Source of the DNA: Candidatus Zixiibacteriota bacterium
GTDB taxonomy: Bacteria > Zixibacteria > MSB-5A5 > JAABVY01 > JAHJOQ01
Assembly (NCBI GenBank): GCA_030631455.1
Contig: DAOVLC010000080.1
Coordinates: 1-6,884 of the forward strand
Length of the DNA stretch: 6,884 nucleotides
Direction: 5' to 3'
Below are positions 5,827 to 6,884 of the stretch, in pieces (the first letter of the stretch is position 1; the number at the start of each line of letters is the position of its first letter). The notes below the pieces were generated by a model. That model did not search any database. It saw nothing but the letters and a program-made list of their open reading frames with translations, and was not told the DNA's origin. Made by a program: the position numbers and the translations under genes.

Positions 5827-6767
5827 AGACGTGCCGTACGCCCAGATACCTGCGGGTGTCGCTGTTATCTGCCTGCAATCTGCAATGTTCGTACTGCATG
5901 CCTGCGGGCAAACGTCGGCCGACAGTGTTAGCACCGGATGATAAAGTCAGATCAGCCATACGATTTTTGCACCGCTCTGGCATTCGAAAGATCCGTTTCA
6001 CGGGGGGCGAGCCGACTTTATACAAAAGCCTCTGTGGACTGGTGACCTTCATCAAGGAAATGGACAGTGATGTTCACACTGCTATCACCAGCAACGGTGT
6101 TCTTCTCGGATCTAAGGCACGGGTTTTATCCGCGGCAGGGCTGGACTCCGCAAACATCAGCCTCGACACACTCGACTCGTCGAAGTTCGAAGCGTTAACC
6201 GGCAGCCTAAAGCTGAATCAAGTCATTTCCGGAATCGATGCAGCCACCGAGTATATCGGTAATGTCAAACTGAACTGTGTGCTGATCCGGGGCGTCAACG
6301 ATGATGAGGTGGAAAGGCTGATTCTATTCGCCAACAGTCGAGGACTGGATATCCGGTTCATAGAATTCATGCCGAATCGCTACAGCGCTCCCGGTGATCC
6401 GCGTTTTATTTCGAGCGAAGAGATCCGTAATCAGCTACCCTGGCAGTTTCAGGCATCGTCGAACAAGTATAACAGTGCGGCCAGGTACTACGCAGCCAGT
6501 TCGCTCAGGATTAGAGTTGGCTTCATCAGTTCAGTGAGCCACCCATTCTGCGATGGTTGCGATCGTATAAGATTAGCTGCCGACGGACTGTTGTACACCT
6601 GTCTTTTTGACTCCAACAGCATCAATCTTTTCGACCTGCTCACAACTGAGCCTGGACAGGCTCGAGCGCAATTCAAGGAGTTAGTGCGATCCAAGCAACT
6701 CGGCGGTTGCAACAATACCGCCGGTTCCACTATCGACCTACCATCTTTCTCCGCCATAGGAGGCTAA
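5823..6767 (+). CDS. moaA: GTP 3',8-cyclase MoaA (radical SAM, first step of Moco synthesis)
   Basis: MoaA uses SAM and two [4Fe-4S] clusters to convert GTP to 3',8-cyclo-GTP, which MoaC turns into cyclic pyranopterin monophosphate. It has 314 aa, slightly short (E. coli 329). The radical SAM motif is C18-x3-C22-x2-C25, followed by RFTGGEP (58-64), TSNG (89-92), NISLDTLD (111-118) and IRFIEFMPN (177-185). The C-terminal substrate cluster is C243-x2-C246-x13-C260. The three GTP-binding arginines of the S. aureus enzyme (R17, R266, R268) match R11, R248 and R250. The C-terminal Gly-Gly tail needed for catalysis is present (AIGG). Just before the first Cys the usual TDRC reads LSAC. The GTG overlaps the mobB stop by 4 bp. 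All catalytic parts appear intact, so it should be active. Confidence 0.96.
   Translation: MKTCRTPRYLRVSLLSACNLQCSYCMPAGKRRPTVLAPDDKVRSAIRFLHRSGIRKIRFTGGEPTLYKSLCGLVTFIKEMDSDVHTAITSNGVLLGSKARVLSAAGLDSANISLDTLDSSKFEALTGSLKLNQVISGIDAATEYIGNVKLNCVLIRGVNDDEVERLILFANSRGLDIRFIEFMPNRYSAPGDPRFISSEEIRNQLPWQFQASSNKYNSAARYYAASSLRIRVGFISSVSHPFCDGCDRIRLAADGLLYTCLFDSNSINLFDLLTTEPGQARAQFKELVRSKQLGGCNNTAGSTIDLPSFSAIGG
6758..6763 (+). promoter_or_regulatory. Strong ribosome-binding site at the end of moaA
   Basis: AGGAGG lies six bases before the GTG at 6770. It is made by the ATA-GGA-GGC codons for the last three residues of MoaA (Ile-Gly-Gly), just before the TAA. Confidence 0.65.
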
Positions 6768-6769
6768 CA

Positions 6770-6826
6770 GTGATTAGCCTAAGCCACACCGATGCCAACG
6801 GCAAAGACAGGAGGCTACTCTGGTAG
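6770..6826 (+). CDS. 18-codon frame with a MoaC-like start; truncated moaC or leader peptide
   Basis: A GTG three bases after the moaA stop, behind a perfect AGGAGG, opens an 18-residue frame, MISLSHTDANGKDRRLLW, closed by TAG. The LSHTDANGKDR part resembles the beginning of MoaC (E. coli: LTHINAAGEAHMVDV), and moaC often follows moaA. The usual continuation MVDV is not found in any of the three frames downstream, so a single base change would not restore it. It may be what is left of moaC after a deletion, or a short coupled leader for the next gene; it may also be a chance similarity, since only about 11 residues match. Two AGG codons stand side by side near the end, and they form part of a second ribosome-site-like AGGAGG (6809-6814). 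Confidence 0.35.
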   Translation: MISLSHTDANGKDRRLLW

Positions 6827-6884
6827 TTTCATCTGGTGAGGTGTATCGTCTGTCGATCGGTGCAAGGAAAGGATCGAAGAAGGA
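6820..6884 (+). CDS. Possible MOSC-domain protein, N-terminal start (3' partial)
   Basis: In a different frame from the short MoaC-like peptide, bases 6820-6884 stay open and read GEVYRLSIGARKGSKK towards the window edge. This resembles the first strand and turn of small MOSC-domain proteins (commonly V-V-A-V-x-I-S-x-x-K-G-x-x-K), which bind sulfur or Moco intermediates and are often encoded beside moa genes. The frame has no ATG. A CTG at 6820, five bases after AGGAGG (6809-6814), is the best-placed start; the GTG at 6841 is a second option but would remove part of the first strand. The frame is closed upstream by TAG at 6775-6777. Only about 20 residues are visible, so the family call is tentative. 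Confidence 0.35.
   Translation, partial: MVVSSGEVYRLSIGARKGSKK

Noticed and set aside
1..6884. CRISPR array, tRNA or rRNA gene, insertion sequence or prophage
   Set aside because: No direct repeat series, cloverleaf-like segment, transposase or integrase motif was seen on either strand.

Overview
The window is bacterial and gene-dense. It centres on a molybdopterin-dependent membrane oxidoreductase and on the genes that build and install its cofactor. The gene set (bis-MGD-type oxidoreductase with a four-cluster ferredoxin subunit and an NrfD anchor, plus FdhD, MobA, MobB and MoaA) suggests anaerobic or flexible respiration. Nothing here fixes the taxon. Moderate GC content, mixed ATG/GTG starts and ordinary Shine-Dalgarno sequences would fit several environmental lineages such as Chloroflexota, Acidobacteriota or delta-proteobacterial groups, and I do not choose among them.

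Left part (1-3189, plus strand): the C-terminal end of a DMSO-reductase-family catalytic subunit (cut by the window edge), an iron-sulfur subunit with four [4Fe-4S] Cys sets, an eight-helix NrfD/PsrC-type membrane anchor, and fdhD. The first three form a classic complex iron-sulfur molybdoenzyme: catalytic site, electron wire, quinone-linked anchor. FdhD is the sulfur carrier that activates bis-MGD in formate dehydrogenases, so it hints at, but does not prove, a formate-related or FdhD-dependent enzyme.

Middle (3214-4425, minus strand): a class III CoA-transferase whose sequence resembles succinyl-CoA:glutarate CoA-transferase (SUGCT). It converges on fdhD, with only 24 bp between the stops. 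Upstream of it is a 341-bp intergenic region (4426-4766) that holds a good sigma70-type promoter reading rightward (TTGACC, 17 bp, TAAAAT), a weaker leftward candidate, and a leader of roughly 130 nt with two small hairpins in front of mobA.

Right part (4767-6884, plus strand): mobA, mobB and moaA overlap end to start and look like one translationally coupled operon. They cover the first step of molybdenum cofactor synthesis (MoaA) and the last, guanylyl transfer to give MGD (MobA, assisted by MobB). MGD is the cofactor form that the left-hand enzyme needs. After moaA, a well-placed ribosome-binding site leads into an 18-codon frame that starts like MoaC but stops at once. A second frame, resembling the N-terminus of a MOSC-domain protein, then runs off the window. 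This junction is the most unusual spot in the window. I did not find a CRISPR array, RNA gene, insertion sequence or clearly new defence or mobile system.
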